Source: Pantoea phytobeneficialis (GTDB taxonomy: Bacteria > Pseudomonadota > Gammaproteobacteria > Enterobacterales > Enterobacteriaceae). Taken from it: 64,000 nucleotides of DNA. The notes under the pieces are model-generated. The model made no database searches and had not been told where the DNA came from. It saw only the letters and a program-made list of their open reading frames with translations. The stretch is taken from assembly GCF_009728735.1 (NCBI RefSeq), contig NZ_CP024636.1, positions 1,741,616 to 1,805,615 on the forward strand, given 5' to 3'. The number at the start of each line of letters is the position of its first letter. The first letter of the stretch is position 1. Position numbers and translations under genes: made by a program. Shown here one piece after another: positions 27,189-37,037 of this stretch.

Positions 27189-27923
27189 CTACTGAAACCG
27201 ACTCGCCTTATCACGCGCCAGGCGCTCCAGCGCAAAAATCACCTGCTGTAGCTGGCGCTCCTGCACTGGCTCAATGGCGGTAAAACGGAAGCTTAGCCGG
27301 GGTGTCACGCGGGTTTCATTCTTACTGGTAATGGTGCTGCGCTCACCGATGTGCAGCAGTTGTGCCGTCACCTCAAACTGACCATATTCGCCCAGTTCGA
27401 CGCGCAGTTTCTTAAAGGTGTCGCCGCTGTTTAAATCTTCCGGCAGTTTTTCATCCACCAGCACCCCAATGCCACCCAGTGACAGATCCTGCAAGCGAAA
27501 GCGTGCTTTGTTACCATCCGGCCATTCACTGTGGCACCAGAAGACAGGCTCCATCGGCGCGTTAACACGGAAGAATTCACGGCGTTGAATTTGCCACACC
27601 AGCTCCGGCAGGGCAGCGGCAAAGGCAGGCAACCCCTCGTAGTCCACCTTCTGCAAACTGCTCAGACTGAACTCGACTTTTGCCCCCTGAGTCTCAGCGG
27701 CGATGTTGACTTCACCACTCCGCAAAGCCATCTCATTATCCTGGCTATGGCTACCCAGATCGAAGATCACCTGATCTTCATCGGCCGCCAGCATGCGGCT
27801 GATAAATTGTCCGCGCGAGAAGTTCACCATTAGCGGGGTCTGGAAACGTAACAGGTCCTTCATTACATTCAGAACGGCCAATGTACCTCGTTTAATATAT
27901 TGTTCTTTATCGGCTTCTCTCAC
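27189..27923 (-). CDS. ycgR: Flagellar brake protein YcgR (PilZ, c-di-GMP binding)
   Basis: Cytoplasmic c-di-GMP receptor that slows flagellar rotation. 244 residues, equal to E. coli. N-terminal YcgR domain, then PilZ with QRREFFRVN (RRxxxR) and DLSLGGIGVL (DxSxxG). GTG 27923 is preferred because GGAGCAGGA precedes it and the length matches. A GTG at 27935 would add four residues. A sigma-28 promoter lies upstream. Confidence 0.93.
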   Translation of the reverse strand: MREADKEQYIKRGTLAVLNVMKDLLRFQTPLMVNFSRGQFISRMLAADEDQVIFDLGSHSQDNEMALRSGEVNIAAETQGAKVEFSLSSLQKVDYEGLPAFAAALPELVWQIQRREFFRVNAPMEPVFWCHSEWPDGNKARFRLQDLSLGGIGVLVDEKLPEDLNSGDTFKKLRVELGEYGQFEVTAQLLHIGERSTITSKNETRVTPRLSFRFTAIEPVQERQLQQVIFALERLARDKASRFQ

Positions 27924-27976
27924 GTCCTGCTCCACTATCCGATCGTTACTATCACGCGTGCGCGGCTTTCCGTCAG

Positions 27977-28003
27977 TTATCGGTACATGATAAAAAAGCT
28001 TTA
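27977..28003 (-). promoter_or_regulatory. FliA (sigma-28) promoter of ycgR
   Basis: On the minus strand TAAAGCTT, an 11-bp spacer, then ACCGATAA, against the consensus TAAAGTTT-N11-GCCGATAA (14 of 16). It lies about 50 bp upstream of the ycgR start, as expected for a late flagellar gene. Confidence 0.8.
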
Positions 28004-28106
28004 GCCTGCTAACTATTATTTCCCGTTGCGTTTGTGCAGCAGCTCAAAATATTCCGTCTATACTTAGCGCTGTGAACACCTTGATTAATAAAGTAAGGAG
28101 CAACAA

Positions 28107-28355
28107 ATGGGTATTCTTTCATGGATTATTTTTGGTCTGATCGCCGGGATTGTCGCTAAATGGATTATGCCGGGTAAAGACGGTGGCGGATTCATTATGA
28201 CCGTGGTTCTCGGCGTAGTGGGTGCGGTGGTTGGTGGCTGGATCAGTACCCTGTTTGGCTTTGGTAAGGTGGACGGATTCAACTTCGGCAGCTTCGTGGT
28301 GGCGGTGATTGGTGCCATTGTGGTGCTGTGGATTTATCGTAAAGTGCGCAGTTAA
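28107..28355 (+). CDS. GlsB/YeaQ/YmgE-family stress-response membrane protein
   Basis: 82 residues, three hydrophobic helices rich in Gly (WIIFGLIAGIVAKWIMPGKDGGG, VLGVVGAVVGGWISTLFGFG, VVAVIGAIVVLWIYRK). A small inner-membrane protein of the transglycosylase-associated family, often induced in stationary phase. ATG 28107 follows AAGGAG. It has its own terminator. Confidence 0.9.
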   Translation: MGILSWIIFGLIAGIVAKWIMPGKDGGGFIMTVVLGVVGAVVGGWISTLFGFGKVDGFNFGSFVVAVIGAIVVLWIYRKVRS

Positions 28356-28372
28356 CCCATCCGGTTTCCCTG

Positions 28373-28407
28373 AAACCCGTCATCTGGCAGCAGATGGCGG
28401 GTTTTTT
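28373..28407 (+). terminator. Intrinsic terminator after the YmgE-like gene
   Basis: AACCCGTCATCTG-GCAG-CAGATGGCGGGTT followed by TTTT. Confidence 0.9.
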
Positions 28408-28425
28408 ACATTCCACGCATGTTGC

Positions 28426-28462
28426 TGGCGCACTTGGCAGGTAAGTTGGCGTATTTTGCCAG
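28426..28462 (+). promoter_or_regulatory. Tandem AraC-type operator upstream of the AraC-family gene
   Basis: Direct repeats TGGCGCACTTGGCAG (from 28426) and TGGCGTATTTTGCCAG (from 28447), exactly 21 bp apart, i.e. two helical turns. The second overlaps the -35 region of a promoter whose -10 is TATACT at 28484-28489. The same layout recurs at 29500-29536. Confidence 0.65.
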
Positions 28463-28495
28463 CCAGCGTCTCTCTGGCAGCGTTATACTGAAAAA

Positions 28496-29491
28496 ATGAA
28501 ACGTAACCAAACTTTTGCGCTGGATATCGGGTGGCAACCGCTGCTCAGGGACATGGGGATTTCCGCTCACCATGTGCTGCGCCGTGCGGGACTGCCGGAA
28601 GACAGGTTTTCCCATCAGGATCGCGGGCTGACGTCCGATGAATATTTTCGCTTCTGGCGTGCGATGGCGGCGGAAGCTGGTGACGAGCTGTTTCCACTGC
28701 GCATAGTGGCTGCGGTATCCGCCGAATCTTTCAACCCGCCGCTGTTTGCGGCCCTGTGTAGCGCCAATCTGATGCAGGCGGTTCAGCGCCTCGCAAAATA
28801 TAAGCAGCTGGTAGCACCAATGAGCCTGACGGTGGAGGTCGGTCAGCAGGGTGAGTTGACGGTAGCGCCACGTTGGCTTGAGTTACCCGCTGAGGTCCCG
28901 GACTCACTGCAAGTGGCTGAGATCGCCTTTTTCCTGAGATTAGTTCGGCTGGCGACGCGTGAACCGGTCCGGGCGTTGCGGGTGGTCCTCCCGTCAGGCC
29001 ATAACATCCGCGGTTTCGAGCACTTCTTTGGCACTGCGGTGCAGCAGGGCAAACACCCCACCATTGCCTTTGCTGCGGAAGATGCGTTACGTCCTTTTCT
29101 GACCGTCAATGACGGCATGTGGCGGGTATTCGAGCCGGATTTGCGCCGTCGATTGAGTGAGCTCGATATGACGGCCACGGCGACCGAGCGAGTGCGCGCT
29201 GTGCTGCTGGAACTGTTACCTGGCAATACGGCCACCATTGATAATGTCGCTGCGCGTCTGTGTATCAGTGCGCGGACCTTGCAGCGCCGCCTTGAGACAG
29301 AAGGCGAGAGTTTTCGTGCGCTGGTGAATATGACCCGCGAAAGCCTCGCTCGTCATTATCTCAGCAACACCACCCTCTCCAGTGAAGAGATCGCTTTTCT
29401 ACTCGGCTTTGAAGATCCCAACTCTTTTTACCGTGCATTCCACGGCTGGACCGGGCAGACGCCTGATGGTGTCCGTAGTGCGATGCGTTGA
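28496..29491 (+). CDS. AraC-family transcriptional regulator
   Basis: 331 residues. N-terminal effector-binding domain of the Arabinose_bd type (GWQPLLRDMGISAHHVLRRAGLPEDRF...), C-terminal double helix-turn-helix (TIDNVAARLCISARTLQRRLETEG and SSEEIAFLLGFEDPNSFYRAFHGWTG). ATG 28496 has no ribosome binding site and falls at the expected +1 of the TATACT promoter, so the mRNA may be leaderless. It likely controls itself and the adjacent SDR gene. Confidence 0.9.
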   Translation: MKRNQTFALDIGWQPLLRDMGISAHHVLRRAGLPEDRFSHQDRGLTSDEYFRFWRAMAAEAGDELFPLRIVAAVSAESFNPPLFAALCSANLMQAVQRLAKYKQLVAPMSLTVEVGQQGELTVAPRWLELPAEVPDSLQVAEIAFFLRLVRLATREPVRALRVVLPSGHNIRGFEHFFGTAVQQGKHPTIAFAAEDALRPFLTVNDGMWRVFEPDLRRRLSELDMTATATERVRAVLLELLPGNTATIDNVAARLCISARTLQRRLETEGESFRALVNMTRESLARHYLSNTTLSSEEIAFLLGFEDPNSFYRAFHGWTGQTPDGVRSAMR

Positions 29492-29499
29492 GTAAAGCC

Positions 29500-29536
29500 T
29501 GGCGCTTTTTGCAAGCAATCTGGCGCTTTTCGCCAG
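29500..29536 (+). promoter_or_regulatory. Tandem AraC-type operator upstream of the SDR gene
   Basis: TGGCGCTTTTTGC (29500) and TGGCGCTTTTCGCCAG (29521), again 21 bp apart. A -10-like TACACT at 29559-29564 stands 38 bp after the second repeat, against 37 bp in the regulator promoter. This supports control of the SDR by the AraC protein. Confidence 0.65.
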
Positions 29537-29630
29537 AGAAATGCCTTCACCCATTACCTACACTCTCCCGCTAACAAAGTGGCTAATCCTGGCCGCTTGG
29601 CTCTTGCGTTTTCGTTTAAGGAAATCTGTT

Positions 29631-30461
29631 ATGACCACCAAAGTTGCTCTCGTCACAGGCGCTTCTTCCGGTATTGGTGCAGCGACCGCGCATCGTCTCA
29701 AAGCCCTGGGTTTCACGGTATATGCTGCCGCGCGCCGTGTTGAACGGATGCAAAATCTGGCCGATAGCGGTGTTCATGTCCTGGCAATGGATGTGACCGA
29801 TGATGCATCGATGCAGGCGGGTATCGCCCGGATCATCGCCAGGTCAGGACGTATTGACGTGTTGGTGAATAATGCCGGTTATGGCTCGTACGGCGCGGTG
29901 GAAGATGTGCCGTTGGACGAGGCGCGCGTGCAATTTGAGGTCAATGTGTTCGGTGCCGCGCGCTTATGTCAGTTGGTGCTGCCGTACATGCGGGCGCAGC
30001 GATCGGGCACCATCGTGAATATCAGTTCTATGGGGGGCAAACTCCATACGCCACTCGGTGCCTGGTATCATGGCACCAAGTTCGCACTGGAGGCCATCAG
30101 CGACTGTCTGCGCATGGAAGTGCAACCTTTCGGCATCGACGTAGTGGTGGTTGAACCGGGGGGAATTCGCACTGAGTGGGCCGATATTGCCGCCGACAAG
30201 TTGCGCGAGGTTTCTGGCCAGGGAGCTTATGCCGGGCAGGCGAAGTCGATGGCCGAATCGATGGGTGGGGAGGCGGGCCGTAAACGTCTGTCTCCGCCAA
30301 CGCTGATCGCCGACACCATTGCCAGAGCGGTAAAGGCACGCCGCCCCAAAACGCGCTACGCCGTCGGTTTCGGTGCCAGACCGTTGCTCTTCCTGCGTCG
30401 CTGGTTATCTGACCGTGCGTTTGACCGCTTAATGCGTCTGGCAACCGGGGTATCGCGCTGA
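29631..30461 (+). CDS. Short-chain dehydrogenase/reductase
   Basis: 276 residues, classical SDR: NAD(P) motif TGASSGIG, NNAG, active site S...Y-H-G-T-K (YHGTK). The R residues after the first strand (YAAARRVERM) suggest NADP(H). ATG 29631 follows AAGGAAA. Directly downstream of the AraC gene with matching operators. The substrate is unknown. Confidence 0.88.
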   Translation: MTTKVALVTGASSGIGAATAHRLKALGFTVYAAARRVERMQNLADSGVHVLAMDVTDDASMQAGIARIIARSGRIDVLVNNAGYGSYGAVEDVPLDEARVQFEVNVFGAARLCQLVLPYMRAQRSGTIVNISSMGGKLHTPLGAWYHGTKFALEAISDCLRMEVQPFGIDVVVVEPGGIRTEWADIAADKLREVSGQGAYAGQAKSMAESMGGEAGRKRLSPPTLIADTIARAVKARRPKTRYAVGFGARPLLFLRRWLSDRAFDRLMRLATGVSR

Positions 30462-30465
30462 TTCA

Positions 30466-30497
30466 GACCGCATCTGATGATTTCAGCAGATGCGGTC
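30466..30497. terminator. Hairpin between convergent SDR and TonB-receptor genes
   Basis: GACCGCATCTG...CAGATGCGGTC, an 11-bp perfect stem without T tract. Confidence 0.5.
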
Positions 30498-30503
30498 GGG
30501 GCA

Positions 30504-32603
30504 TCAGAAATCGTACCCGATGGTCGCTGTCACGGTGCGTTCCGCGCCGCGGTAGCAATAACCGGTGCCATAGCAGGCGGCGAGATATTTACGATCGGTC
30601 AGGTTATTACCACTGACCTGCAACCATGCACCTTTCAGGCTGCTGTTCCACGCGGCCAAATCGGCACGTAATGACGCATCAAACAAGGTCACCGAAGGCA
30701 AACGCGTGGTGTTTTCGTTATCCGCCCACTGCTTACCAATGTACCGCACGCCAGCTCCGGCACTCAGACCGTAGTCGAACTGATAATGACCCCAGAATGA
30801 CGCCATGCTGTTGGGGGTGACATACGGAGTATGGCCGTCGTTGCCATCAACAGAATCTTTAAAGCGCAGATGGTTCAGCGTATACCCGGCGATGGTGCTG
30901 AAGCGTGGCGTAATCTGGTTACGTGCTTCCAGCTCGATACCCTGTGAATGGACCTTGCCCGATGGCGTATAGGTGCCGGAAATCACATCACGGTTGGCAA
31001 CATCATTCTGCGTCAGGTCGTACACCGCAATCGAATACATATCGCGTGTGCCAACCGGCTGATACTTCACGCCGGCCTCGTATTGTTCAGAGGTCGTCGG
31101 TTTTAGCTGGTTGCCGTAGGGGTCGGTCAGAGAAGCAGGGGTGATGGCCTGGCTCCAGCTGACATACGGGGAGAGTCCATTATCGAAGGCGTACAGCAGG
31201 GCGGCACGGCCACTAACGTGATCATCCTGGCGGCGGCTGGTGCCATTTTCTGAAACGATGCGGTCATAGCGGCCAGACAGATCAAGGTGCCAGCGGTCCA
31301 GTTGCAGTTCATCCTGCAAATACAAACCGGTTTGATAGTAACGACGCGTCTCAGCTGTCCAGTCGTAGTCCGGCATGCTGCCCACTGCGACGCCGGTCCA
31401 CGGATTGAGTGAGCTGGCGTAGCCGCTGGCGCTGAGAATATCGTTCTTATAACGATGATATTCCGCCCCGAGAGTGACGCGGTGTTGTACCGCACCGGTG
31501 GTGAAATCCGCCTGCAACTGATTATCGGTTGCCCAGGCTGACAGCGACGAACGCTCGCCAGAATAATAGCGCGTCAGCAGGTCCGGGTTAGTTGCATCCC
31601 AGCCAATCTGGTAGACCTGATCCAGATCGACATTCGAGTGGCTGTAGCTGCCGGTGGAGTGCACTGACCACACTTCATTGAAACGATGGGAAAAGTCGTA
31701 GCTGTAGATCTGCTGATGACGTTTGAACTGATCAAGCGCGCTATCGCCTTCATAAAAACTGTCGCTCAGTTTGCGGCCATTGTGACTGTAGAGCGTACCT
31801 TCGGCAGGCACCGAACCATGATAGCCGCCTGACGGATCTTTTTGCAGATAAGCGCGCAGGATCAGGCTGGTATCGTCATTGGGTTGCCACATCAGCTGCG
31901 GCGAAATGGCGTATTTCTCTTCGCGAGTATGGTCGTATTGCGTGTCGCTGTTGCGGGTAATGCCGGTCAGGCGAAATGCCCACTGATCGTTAATCGCGTT
32001 GGTGTAATCAAAGGCCGCGCTGTTGGTCGCGTTGGTACCGGTCGACAGGCGGAAATGTCCCTCTTCAGCGAATTGCGGTCGTTTACTCACCATATTCACC
32101 AGGCCGCCGGGCACCGTCTGGCCATATAACGCCGACGAGGGGCCTTTAATAATATCAATGCGATCCAGGAACCAGGGATCCACTTGCAGGATATTAAAGC
32201 TGCCGCCATCGCTCATGACGCGCAGGCCATCAAGGAAGGTGTTATCGACATCACCGCCGTGGAAGCCACGCAGCGAGATGGTGTCGTAACGGGTTGCTGC
32301 GCCGCCAAAGTTGGTAAACACGCCAGGGGTGTAATTCAGCGCCTGGTTAAGATCGGTCGCGCCCTGATCTTCCATCTGCTGGCGCGTCACCACCGAAATG
32401 GACTGCGGCGTGGTGATCAGCGGCTGGTCGGTTTTACTTGCGCCGCTACTGCGTGTCGCCAGATAGCCTTGCGTGGGGGAGGTGGCGCTCTCCTGCGGTT
32501 GTGCGGTGACCACCAGCGTATCTTCAGCAAAACTGATGCCGGGTAACGCCAGGGCCAGTGCGCACAGCACGCGGCAACGATTGAGGGTAAACAGGCAGGT
32601 CAT
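30504..32603 (-). CDS. TonB-dependent siderophore receptor
   Basis: Outer-membrane gated channel for ferric siderophores. 699 residues: signal peptide ending GISFA, TonB box EDTLVVTAQ, plug domain (PQSISVVTRQQMEDQGATDLNQAL...), 22-strand barrel and the terminal aromatic TATIGYDF. Closest in recall to FhuA/FoxA/FcuA-type hydroxamate receptors. ATG 32603 follows GAAGGA. A Fur box lies upstream, so iron starvation should induce it. No siderophore genes are nearby. Confidence 0.9.
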   Translation of the reverse strand: MTCLFTLNRCRVLCALALALPGISFAEDTLVVTAQPQESATSPTQGYLATRSSGASKTDQPLITTPQSISVVTRQQMEDQGATDLNQALNYTPGVFTNFGGAATRYDTISLRGFHGGDVDNTFLDGLRVMSDGGSFNILQVDPWFLDRIDIIKGPSSALYGQTVPGGLVNMVSKRPQFAEEGHFRLSTGTNATNSAAFDYTNAINDQWAFRLTGITRNSDTQYDHTREEKYAISPQLMWQPNDDTSLILRAYLQKDPSGGYHGSVPAEGTLYSHNGRKLSDSFYEGDSALDQFKRHQQIYSYDFSHRFNEVWSVHSTGSYSHSNVDLDQVYQIGWDATNPDLLTRYYSGERSSLSAWATDNQLQADFTTGAVQHRVTLGAEYHRYKNDILSASGYASSLNPWTGVAVGSMPDYDWTAETRRYYQTGLYLQDELQLDRWHLDLSGRYDRIVSENGTSRRQDDHVSGRAALLYAFDNGLSPYVSWSQAITPASLTDPYGNQLKPTTSEQYEAGVKYQPVGTRDMYSIAVYDLTQNDVANRDVISGTYTPSGKVHSQGIELEARNQITPRFSTIAGYTLNHLRFKDSVDGNDGHTPYVTPNSMASFWGHYQFDYGLSAGAGVRYIGKQWADNENTTRLPSVTLFDASLRADLAAWNSSLKGAWLQVSGNNLTDRKYLAACYGTGYCYRGAERTVTATIGYDF

Positions 32604-32646
32604 CTTAGTTCCTTCGAAAGAAATGAGATAATAGAAATCGTTATAA

Positions 32647-32665
32647 GAGTGAGAATTATTATCTT
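32647..32665 (-). promoter_or_regulatory. Fur box upstream of the siderophore receptor
   Basis: Minus strand AGATAATAATTCTCACTCT, matching GATAAT-N-ATTCTC against the 6-1-6 Fur pattern GATAAT-N-ATTATC in all but one position. About 45 bp upstream of the start. Confidence 0.7.
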
Positions 32666-32718
32666 TTCGATAAAGGCGTTTCAAGATGTAAATGAGGGTT
32701 TGATTAACCGGGCATTGC

Positions 32719-32790
32719 GTAGCGGCGCGATTTATCGCGCGGTTTTTACCGACATCGAACGCGGAAATGCGTGATAAATCGCGCCGCTAC
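32719..32790. repeat. Dispersed palindromic repeat, inverted pair
   Basis: GTAGCGGCGCGATTTATCGC at the left end and its inverse at the right (GATAAATCGCGCCGCTAC), about 30 bp apart, between the TonB receptor and treA. Confidence 0.8.
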
Positions 32791-32835
32791 GATGGATAAA
32801 TAGCCGGATCGAATGACCCGGCCAGGAGAGAAGGA

Positions 32836-34518
32836 TTACGGTTGTGTCGCGGTCAGCGTGGGCATATTCGGAATGTCGTGCGCGCTGTCGCAGGTTTTCT
32901 CTTTTGGACAATATTTGTCGAGCAGCATCAGGGTTACGCCGTTGGTCCAGCCAAAGCCATCCTGTAACGGATACTCGCCCCCGCCGCCACCGCCGAGTTT
33001 CGCCCCTTCCACCACGTATTTCTCAACCAGCTTATGCTCCTTGTCATAGGTCATCTGTACGTTCTGTAAAAAGCGCTGACCAATCTGCTGGGCCAGTTGC
33101 GGCTGCTTATAATGTTCCAGTCCGGTCACCGCGACCCACTGCAACGGAGCCCAGCCGTTAGGGGCATCCCACTGCTGGCCGTTATTGATGGTAGTGGTCA
33201 CCAGCCCGCCGGGTTTCAGCAACTGTTTTTCCACGGCAGTAGCGGTGCGATCCGCCTGTTTATCGCTGGCGAGTTGCAGATATAACGGGAACAACGCCGC
33301 CGCCGTGAGTTGTGGATGAACCTGCTTACTTTGCCAGTTGTAGTCGGCGTACCAGCCATGCTGCTCATCCCACAGATAACGATTGATCGCCGCCTGGCGG
33401 GTTTCCGCTTTGCTGGCAAACTGCTGCGCCCGATCATTGTGATGCGCCAGCTTCTCGGCTTTAGATAACGTCTGTTCCAGATGGAACAGCAGGCTGTTGA
33501 GATCGACCGGGGCCAGTTGGCTGGTACGAATGGTCGCCAGATTGTGCGCATCGGTAAACCAGCGTGAGCTGAAGTCCCAACCGGATGCTGCGCCGGCGCG
33601 CAAATCGCGATACACCTGCGCCTTATCACGCTGCGTCGCTTTCTTCGCGGTATTCACGTCATCCAGCCAGGATTCGGTACGCGGCACATCGCGATCGTCC
33701 CAGTAACGGTTGAGTAGAGTACCGTCGCTCAGTTTAATCACCCGCTTACTGGCCTGACCGGCAGCCAGCGTGTCACTGCCCGCCATCCAGTAGTCATACT
33801 CTTTCTGTAACTGCGGCAAATAGTGGGTGTAGACGCTGTCACCGTCGTGGGACGCCAGCAGGTCGATCATCAGGCTAAAAAACGGTGGTTGCGAGCGGCT
33901 CAGATAGTAGCTGCGGTTGCCATTGGGGATATGGCCGTAACGATCCAGTTCCGAGGCAAAGTTATCCACCATATCCTGCACCCGATCCCAGTGGCCGCTT
34001 TCCGCCAGGCCGAGCATGGTGAAGTAGCTATCCCAGTAATACACCTCACGGAAACGACCACCGGGCACCACATAGGGTTTGGGCAACGGCAGCAGAGAAT
34101 CGTACTGGCTGGTCTGCGGTGTGGATCGTGTCAGTACCGGCCACAGGCCATCTATGTGGGCACGCAGGCTCTGACCGGCGGGAGGCACGTATTTATCCTG
34201 CTCTTTGGGCAGCGTGAAATTGGCATCAACGAAATGTTTCAGGTCGAAGTTGCGCTGACTTTTCTGCATCTGCCAGTCGGCGAGAATCGATGAGGGGTTA
34301 TATTTCGGCACCGCATCGGCAAAGGTTTTCTGGTCCGGATAAAATTTTGCCTGTTGCACCGCATTAAAAAGAGGACCGAGACGGATATCGGGTGGCTGAG
34401 GCTGGTTGTTAAGCATACGGCCATTATCTTCGGCATGAGCCACGGCACTTCCCATCAGCAGAGCGGTACTGAGCAACAGGCGCAGATGCCCTGATGTAAA
34501 TACGACATTTTTTATCAT
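32836..34518 (-). CDS. treA: Periplasmic trehalase TreA
   Basis: GH37 enzyme that splits trehalose to two glucose in the periplasm. 560 residues (E. coli 565). Signal peptide MIKNVV...SAVAHA. Trehalase signature 1 [14 protein letters not shown] (152-165), signature 2 [13 protein letters not shown], and the Gly-rich loop [19 protein letters not shown] 34518 follows GGAGAAAAA. Confidence 0.96.
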   Translation of the reverse strand: MIKNVVFTSGHLRLLLSTALLMGSAVAHAEDNGRMLNNQPQPPDIRLGPLFNAVQQAKFYPDQKTFADAVPKYNPSSILADWQMQKSQRNFDLKHFVDANFTLPKEQDKYVPPAGQSLRAHIDGLWPVLTRSTPQTSQYDSLLPLPKPYVVPGGRFREVYYWDSYFTMLGLAESGHWDRVQDMVDNFASELDRYGHIPNGNRSYYLSRSQPPFFSLMIDLLASHDGDSVYTHYLPQLQKEYDYWMAGSDTLAAGQASKRVIKLSDGTLLNRYWDDRDVPRTESWLDDVNTAKKATQRDKAQVYRDLRAGAASGWDFSSRWFTDAHNLATIRTSQLAPVDLNSLLFHLEQTLSKAEKLAHHNDRAQQFASKAETRQAAINRYLWDEQHGWYADYNWQSKQVHPQLTAAALFPLYLQLASDKQADRTATAVEKQLLKPGGLVTTTINNGQQWDAPNGWAPLQWVAVTGLEHYKQPQLAQQIGQRFLQNVQMTYDKEHKLVEKYVVEGAKLGGGGGGEYPLQDGFGWTNGVTLMLLDKYCPKEKTCDSAHDIPNMPTLTATQP

Positions 34519-34724
34519 CGGTTTTTCTCCTTGTCCGAAAAGGTGGTGCGCTAACGCATTGACCACCCAAACAACTTTAGTCGCTATCACCGGGCTTAGC
34601 CGCTTATGGCACAGGAAATGTGAAGCACCTGGAATTAATCACGGAAGAAATTGCATTCGCGCTAAGTTTTTGCTTGCCCTGCGACGCTATTTCCCTGAGG
34701 CTGAAAGAAAAAAAGGAGAGCAGT

Positions 34725-35663
34725 ATGGAGATTATCTGGTATCACCCGTCGATGGACCCCGAGAGCTGGCTCAGTGGGTTACGTCAGCGTTTACCGCAGG
34801 CTAAGGTCCGTCGCTGGCAGCCAGACGATAATGCACCGGCGGATTATGCGGTGGTCCGTTCACCACCGGTGGAAATGCTGCGTGGACGTGCGTTAAAAGG
34901 CGTGTTTGCGATGGGCGCAGGCGTGGACGAAATTTTACAGCAACTGCGTCAGCACCCGGAAATGCTGGCAGCAGAGGTGCCGCTGTTCCGGCTGGAAGAT
35001 ACCGGCATGGCACGACAGATGCAGGAATACGCGACATGGTGCGTACTCGGCTGGTTCCGCCGCTTTGCCGATTATCAGCGCCAGCAACAACAGGCACACT
35101 GGCAGCAGCTCAAACCGTACACGCGTGAAAACTTCACCATTGGTATTCTCGGGGCTGGCGTGCTGGGCAGTAGCGTGGCGCAGAGCCTGCGTCAGTGGGG
35201 CTTCCCGGTACGTTGCTGGAGCCGTTCAGCGAAAACGCTTGAGGGGGTGACCACGTTCCATGACCGTGATCAGTTGCCCGCGTTTCTCGATGGCACTCAG
35301 GTGTTGATTGACCTGCTGCCAACCACGCCTGAAACCACCAACCTGATTGATCGCCAGTTGCTTAGTGGTTTGCCACAAGGGGCGTATTTTCTCAACATCG
35401 CACGAGGTGCGCATGTGGTGGAAGACGATTTGCTGGCGGCACTCAACAGCGGCCAACTGGCGGCGGCAGCTCTGGACGTCTTCCAGACCGAGCCGCTACC
35501 GGCGCACCATCCGCTCTGGTCACATCCGCATGTCACAATCACGCCCCATAATGCGGCCATTACCTTACCGCATGAGGCGATGGATTATATTGCCGGTGCC
35601 ATACTTGAGCTGGAGCAGGGACAGCAGCCCACCGGACGGGTGGATCGTCAGCGCGGTTATTAA
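34725..35663 (+). CDS. ghrA: Glyoxylate/hydroxypyruvate reductase A
   Basis: NAD(P)H-dependent D-2-hydroxyacid dehydrogenase that reduces glyoxylate and hydroxypyruvate. 312 residues, as in E. coli. NADP-binding [16 protein letters not shown] with SRSAK following, and catalytic Arg/Glu/His in [28 protein letters not shown] 34725 ([15 protein letters not shown]) follows AAGGAGA. ycdX and ycdY follow, the E. coli order. Confidence 0.95.
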   Translation: MEIIWYHPSMDPESWLSGLRQRLPQAKVRRWQPDDNAPADYAVVRSPPVEMLRGRALKGVFAMGAGVDEILQQLRQHPEMLAAEVPLFRLEDTGMARQMQEYATWCVLGWFRRFADYQRQQQQAHWQQLKPYTRENFTIGILGAGVLGSSVAQSLRQWGFPVRCWSRSAKTLEGVTTFHDRDQLPAFLDGTQVLIDLLPTTPETTNLIDRQLLSGLPQGAYFLNIARGAHVVEDDLLAALNSGQLAAAALDVFQTEPLPAHHPLWSHPHVTITPHNAAITLPHEAMDYIAGAILELEQGQQPTGRVDRQRGY

Positions 35664-35710
35664 TTTACTTTGCTGCCTGCGCGTGGCAGGCGGTCTGTCA
35701 GGAGAATCCG

Positions 35711-36448
35711 ATGTATCCCGTTGATTTACATATGCACACCGTGGCCAGCACCCATGCCTACAGCACCCTGCATGACTATGTCGTGCAGGCGAAACAGAAC
35801 GGTCTGAAGTTATTCGCGATTACCGACCACGGCCCGGATATGGCCGATGCGCCGCATTACTGGCACTTCGTTAACATGCGTATCTGGCCGCGCGTGATTG
35901 ACGGTGTGGGCGTGCTGCGCGGTATTGAAGCCAATATCAAAAACCAGCAGGGCGAGATTGATTGCAGTGGCCCGATGCTGGATGCGCTGGATCTGATCGT
36001 CGCCGGGTTCCATGAACCGGTGTATGCCCCGCGCGACAAAGCGCATCATACCGAAGCGATGATCGCCACGATGGCGAGCGGCCTGGTGCATATCATCAGC
36101 CATCCGGGCAACCCGAAATTCCCGGTGGATATCCGCGCGATTGCGGAAGCGGCGGCGCATTATGATGTGGCGCTGGAGCTGAACAACTCATCGTTCACCC
36201 ATTCTCGTCCGGGCAGTGAACCTAACTGCCGTGCTATCGCCGAAGCGGTACGCGATGCCGGTGGGCGTCTGGCATTTGGTTCCGACTCCCATACCGCCTT
36301 TACCCTCGGAAATTTCGAACATTGCCTGCGTATCGCGCGTGAAGTGGATTTTCCGGAAGATCGCGTGTTAAATGTCACGCCGCGCCGCCTGCTCGATTTT
36401 CTCGAACAGCGTACCGGCAAGCATATTGCCGAACTGGCGGATTTTTAA
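35711..36448 (+). CDS. ycdX: PHP-domain phosphatase YcdX
   Basis: Zinc-dependent phosphatase of the PHP fold, 245 residues as in E. coli, where it affects swarming. Metal ligands are visible in [32 protein letters not shown] and GSDSH. Second gene of the ghrA-ycdX-ycdY group. Confidence 0.93.
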   Translation: MYPVDLHMHTVASTHAYSTLHDYVVQAKQNGLKLFAITDHGPDMADAPHYWHFVNMRIWPRVIDGVGVLRGIEANIKNQQGEIDCSGPMLDALDLIVAGFHEPVYAPRDKAHHTEAMIATMASGLVHIISHPGNPKFPVDIRAIAEAAAHYDVALELNNSSFTHSRPGSEPNCRAIAEAVRDAGGRLAFGSDSHTAFTLGNFEHCLRIAREVDFPEDRVLNVTPRRLLDFLEQRTGKHIAELADF

Positions 36449-36475
36449 CTTTTTTGCCTCAAGGAATTCTGTTGC

Positions 36476-37036
36476 ATGAATGAGTTTTCCATTCTCTGCC
36501 GTGTCATCGGCTCGTTGTTCAATCGTCAGCCGCAGGACCCGCTGCTGGTGCCCCTGTTCACCTTACTGCGTGAGGGGAAATTACAGGCGCAGTGGCCGCT
36601 GGAGCAGGATGAGCTGCTGACCCGGTTGCAGCAGAATAGCGACCCACAGGCGCTGGCCGCCGACTATAACGCGTTATTTGTCGGCAGCGACTGTAGCGTG
36701 CCGCCCTATGCCTCACAGTGGCCGAATGGTGCGACCGAAGCGGAGGTGCGCGCGTTTCTCAGCTCTCGCGGCATGCCACTGAGCGACGCGCCTGCCGATC
36801 ATTTCGGCGTACTGCTGCTGGCGGCATCCTGGCTGGAAGATCAGTCGGCGGAAGATGAATCTGCCGCGCAAACGGCGTTGTTTGATGACTACCTGCTGCC
36901 GTGGTGCGGCACCTTCCTTGGCAAGGTGGAGGCGCACGCCAGCACCGCGTTTTATCGCACCCTGGCGATGCTGAGCCGCGAAGCGATTCAGGCGATGCGT
37001 GACGAGCTGGCGGAAGAAGCCGGCGACGCGGAATAA
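36476..37036 (+). CDS. ycdY: TorD-family chaperone YcdY
   Basis: 186 residues (E. coli 184), all-helical TorD/DmsD fold. In E. coli YcdY activates YcdX. Segments LFVGSDCSVPPYASQWPNG and LLPWCGTFLGKVEAHASTAFY fit the family. Its stop is 1 bp from the convergent CoA-transferase gene. Confidence 0.92.
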   Translation: MNEFSILCRVIGSLFNRQPQDPLLVPLFTLLREGKLQAQWPLEQDELLTRLQQNSDPQALAADYNALFVGSDCSVPPYASQWPNGATEAEVRAFLSSRGMPLSDAPADHFGVLLLAASWLEDQSAEDESAAQTALFDDYLLPWCGTFLGKVEAHASTAFYRTLAMLSREAIQAMRDELAEEAGDAE

Positions 37037-37037
37037 G

